64,000 nucleotides of DNA from Oleispira sp963851095. Its GTDB lineage: Bacteria > Pseudomonadota > Gammaproteobacteria > Pseudomonadales > Oceanobacteraceae. The stretch is from positions 62,001 through 126,000 of the forward strand of contig CAWKOX010000020.1 of assembly GCA_963851095.1 (NCBI GenBank). The letters are read 5' to 3'. The position numbers were made by a program, and so were the translations under genes. Of this stretch, positions 63,401 to 64,000 are shown in pieces (within the stretch, counting starts at the first letter, position 1; the number at the start of each line of letters is the position of its first letter). The notes under the pieces are model-generated. The model was not told the origin of the DNA. It was given only the letters and a program-made list of their open reading frames with translations, and did no database searches.

Positions 63401-64000
63401 TTTTAAATATTCAACAAATGCTAATGCTGGTAGCCATATAAGGCCTTGCGGGGTTTTACCAAGAGATCGCTCTAGGCGAGAGAATACTTTCTGCAAATAA
63501 TCTAAGGCTAAGGCTTCTTGTTCACCGCGTAAAATATGTAAGATCGCAGCTTGCTGCATTTGGCGTAATTTTTTAAGCCAGGGTGCAAAGCCAGGATCTT
63601 TGAATTTATTTAATTCTTCAGGCGTTAATGCCGTAGCAGCAGCAATACTTGGTGCAAATAATGCTGTTTCTGACATTAAGCTTTCGCCACGAGCAGCACG
63701 CAGTTCATTAAGAATAGGTAATAACACAACAGGCAGGTCTCGACGACCTACTTTGATATGCTCAAGGTAGCTTGGCAATTGAAGAATCGCCTGCATTAAT
63801 ACCTCAAGTACGTCACCTTCATTAGCAACATCCCCTTCGGCCAATACCTTGGCTAAAGCTTCCATTTCTTCTGCTAATAATGCGGCGCCGTAAAATTCGA
63901 CCATTTGCAGAGTGCCGTGCACTTGATGCAGATAGCTCAAACAAAATTTGAGACGAGTGCGATCCTGCGTATTTTCTACGTAGGCTTCTAATGCTTGTTG
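57413..64000 (-). CDS. chpA: Multi-HPt hybrid histidine kinase ChpA (5' truncated)
   Basis: At least 2195 residues of the large CheA-type kinase controlling type IV pilus twitching; the N-terminus lies beyond the window and the frame stays open to base 64000. Residue numbers count from the window edge. Four HPt domains with HTLKG have the phosphohistidine at about residues 698, 908, 1248 and 1426, joined by acidic linkers; further, more divergent HPt-like helices precede them. Then come the CheA dimerisation helices (SRGRLEQQVTDFSYSLEEM, about 1604), the ATPase domain (LRNAVDHGIE, about 1775; DDGHGINID; GRGVGMDVV), a CheW-like domain (about 1900-2035) and a receiver with Asp2122 in LLLDIEMPRMDGFE. 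An 18-bp minisatellite lies in one acidic linker. Confidence 0.95.
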   Translation of the reverse strand, partial: QQALEAYVENTQDRTRLKFCLSYLHQVHGTLQMVEFYGAALLAEEMEALAKVLAEGDVANEGDVLEVLMQAILQLPSYLEHIKVGRRDLPVVLLPILNELRAARGESLMSETALFAPSIAAATALTPEELNKFKDPGFAPWLKKLRQMQQAAILHILRGEQEALALDYLQKVFSRLERSLGKTPQGLIWLPALAFVEYLKIEESVPKSAKQLLRELDALLKSIQEDGIEVLNIPAPAELLKNILYYVAKSSLEEGAISAVKTKFNLAASLPSEQELQDQRNALSGPDKKTVGSVVGALVEEIVELKEKFDHLVRSDDNRQEALASLVPFFKQITDTMGMLGLGMPRRVLQEQQSIVTRLLDAGAAEDSELMDIAGALLYVEATLNGMQQEGTLVEASPETVSISNAQKAVLHETRNVLEQVKDAVVEYIAKQWDTSELEEAPHWLRSIEGSINMIPLPRVAKILEGIADFVEQQLIAEGLKAQWSVMDNFADILTSVEYYIERYSNSPQEADESLLQRAETALSNLPTSSAVEDNAETSSNADDFGSVLDSIDLASDDSISSEVDLASILDDIADPVNAEEVVDPIDLENDVIETLVAEDIVEVEDVAEAEAEAEVEDVAVAEVEDVAEVEAVAEVEAVAEVEDVAEVEEDDLIDDEIIEIFLEEAEEVLETLEEFWPEYRADKSNTDAQSTVRRAFHTLKGSGRMVKAAVIGELAWSIENMLNRVIDETVVLGDNACALIDQVIVHIPELIENFRTRTAVIVDTDSLMHYANALSQGEAVNDFADEFSPSNTASELAEPDVDVALVEEIEPVELVEEIASVKLIEEIEQVEDAPAEEVDVLEEIELENIEPVIELEEPEENLIDDALLEIFIAEVTSHLEAVHDFIDESLTSEFNNELSDQLQRALHTLKGSAHMAGVDSIASVASPLEKLLKELCAYQIKNTPGLVSLLAEGCELIKLGIKQLEAHSTAPLLHEAEFLVKVSELEELLLAPVYSEDREQALPDPYQLTQFLAQGMDVLLDADEIVKQWVGEPKDTTALTQLSEELVTLIDSADRAEIAEVSELASALYDLYQDILESNEITDASMLEYCLLAAHESLLNMMDYLAAGQSLTADNEVLARVKTTQIELSNRNNLIKEAQVEDIKIEEVQVEEGPLDEAIKDIAEENIELISEDTSELSNDFEVLEELPTDRPIIEVGQSDDDVDAELLEIFLEEAQEIMEAAGVALQRWQADPDNLRDVAELQRELHTLKGGARMAEMTDVADLCHELESIYEGLHDGRVQSRDGLIPLLSSYHDILDDMLDHIKNGQPVDLDPQVVVRIHAVAKGADPLTVSTLVDNDMSADAVTNEVSNIHSLSEDISPIADTTNFVDNEVVSLDIDESDREILEIFLEEAQELQQELDTILQEWQLAPENLRATEEIQRVMHTLKGGARMGGLTDVGDLAHEFEAWMIKAQQGEVNVDDAFFSEVFQKQDSLAACIEAVARSLSEPAANQPIDKPLATDITDELSAVKVQTDDLTVEVRPSELIEPDESVESNIVPFKRNEDVPEEEGKTTVAITAKPLTQLDQEAQNKPQQGRRGPQEMVKVSANLLDSLVNLAGETSISRGRLEQQVTDFSYSLEEMDSTLERLRDQLRRLDIETEAQVLFRQERQTPSYEDFDPLEMDRYSQMQQLARSLVESASDLLDIRESLTNKTRDAETLLLQQSRVNTELQEGLMQTRMVPFQRLVPRLRRIVRQVGQELDKQVEFKVFNADGEMDRTILERLISPLEHMLRNAVDHGIETKSERAKTSKSALGSVELSISREGGDVLVILKDDGHGINIDAVREKAIERGLMTADSKLTDIEIMQFILHAGFSTAQAVTQISGRGVGMDVVNSEIKQMGGTLFINSIPGQGTEFQVRLPFTVSVNRALMVRVGDDLYAVPLDSIQGIVRVSTDQLEALYQQPLAERSFEYGGADHRLEYLGNMLGTDAQPKLAGQKMPTPVLLIKGETPYALQVDTLLGSREIVVKTLGNQFSSVMGVSGGTILGDGSVVIILDLPAMIRSQSNLEYQQAMALDAIEAEKRHEQEVTAKRILVVDDSVTVRKVTTRLLERNGFEVFTAKDGVDAITTLQDHVPDLMLLDIEMPRMDGFEVASIVRHDSRLQHVPIIMITSRTGDKHRNRAFSIGVNEYLGKPFQEDILLSNIEKLLAGDAEN
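62052..62190 (-). repeat. In-frame 18-bp minisatellite within chpA
   Basis: Unit TCTTCAACTTCAGCTACG (or with G first) is repeated five times without a gap from 62052 to 62141, then a 6-base partial copy, a sixth imperfect unit, and expansions of CTTCAG up to about 62190. It encodes acidic EVEDVA/EVEAVA repeats before the first HTLKG HPt domain. Confidence 0.9.

Noticed and set aside
57413..63940. Start of chpA at 63940
   Set aside because: That codon is a TTG in the middle of an open frame which continues to the window edge with sequence fitting the ChpA N-terminal helices.

Overview
The window looks like chromosomal DNA of a marine or otherwise salt-exposed gammaproteobacterium near Pseudomonadales/Oceanospirillales. 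Several gene neighbourhoods are ones I know from Pseudomonas and relatives: glnE-ilvE; HAD phosphatase/rppH-ptsP; TauE-lgt-thyA; ubiI-ubiH-pepP-ygfB/TIGR02449-zapA-6S RNA-fau; fba-pgk-epd-tkt divergent from sahR-metK-ahcY-metF; and the Chp chemosensory genes of twitching motility. The base composition is moderately A+T rich by eye (not computed), and an NhaD-type Na+/H+ antiporter fits a saline habitat. Assignment to a genus is not possible from the sequence alone.

Layout. 1-9 kb: 3' part of glnE, ilvE, nhaD, a double-cupin protein, a secreted sphingomyelinase-like enzyme and a PlsC-type acyltransferase, all on +. 8.8-15 kb, mostly on -: a patatin-like lipase overlapping folA, a GGDEF/EAL protein with a degenerate GGDEF site, thyA, lgt and a TauE/SafE transporter. 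15-21 kb: an NRDE protein, ptsP and rppH (nitrogen PTS and RNA decapping), a HAD phosphatase and an imelysin lipoprotein. 20.9-27 kb: the ubiquinone hydroxylase pair with pepP and ygfB, then the divergent zapA unit, 6S RNA and fau, with a small 42-residue membrane protein antisense at the end of fau. 27.3-31.3 kb: a SnoaL-like protein and three lipoproteins (LPP20-like, LpoB-like, COG3014). 31.5-37 kb: an alpha/beta hydrolase, glnA with a full sigma-54/NtrC control region, typA and a GST-like protein. 37.2-43.6 kb: a LEA2/WHy lipoprotein and the central carbon operon tkt-epd-pgk-fba (gene order on -). 43.9-48.6 kb: the SAM-cycle operon sahR-metK-ahcY-metF behind a perfect 14-bp inverted repeat that is the likely SahR operator. 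48.6-55.1 kb: a visibly A+T-richer surface-polysaccharide island with two sialyltransferase-like glycosyltransferases, a third glycosyltransferase, two small kinase-fold proteins, an O-antigen ligase/polymerase-like protein and an acetyltransferase. 55.1-64 kb: an unrecognised exported protein, chpC, chpB and most of chpA, which runs off the window.

Themes. Nitrogen control appears three times: glnE (adenylylates glutamine synthetase), glnA (its target, with the Tyr397 site) and ptsP. The SahR operon joins SAM synthesis, SAH removal and methyl-group supply under one regulator. The accessory parts most worth follow-up are the LPS-type island, the lipoprotein trio, the sphingomyelinase-like protein and the in-frame minisatellite in chpA. 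I saw no tRNA or rRNA gene, CRISPR array, insertion sequence or prophage.
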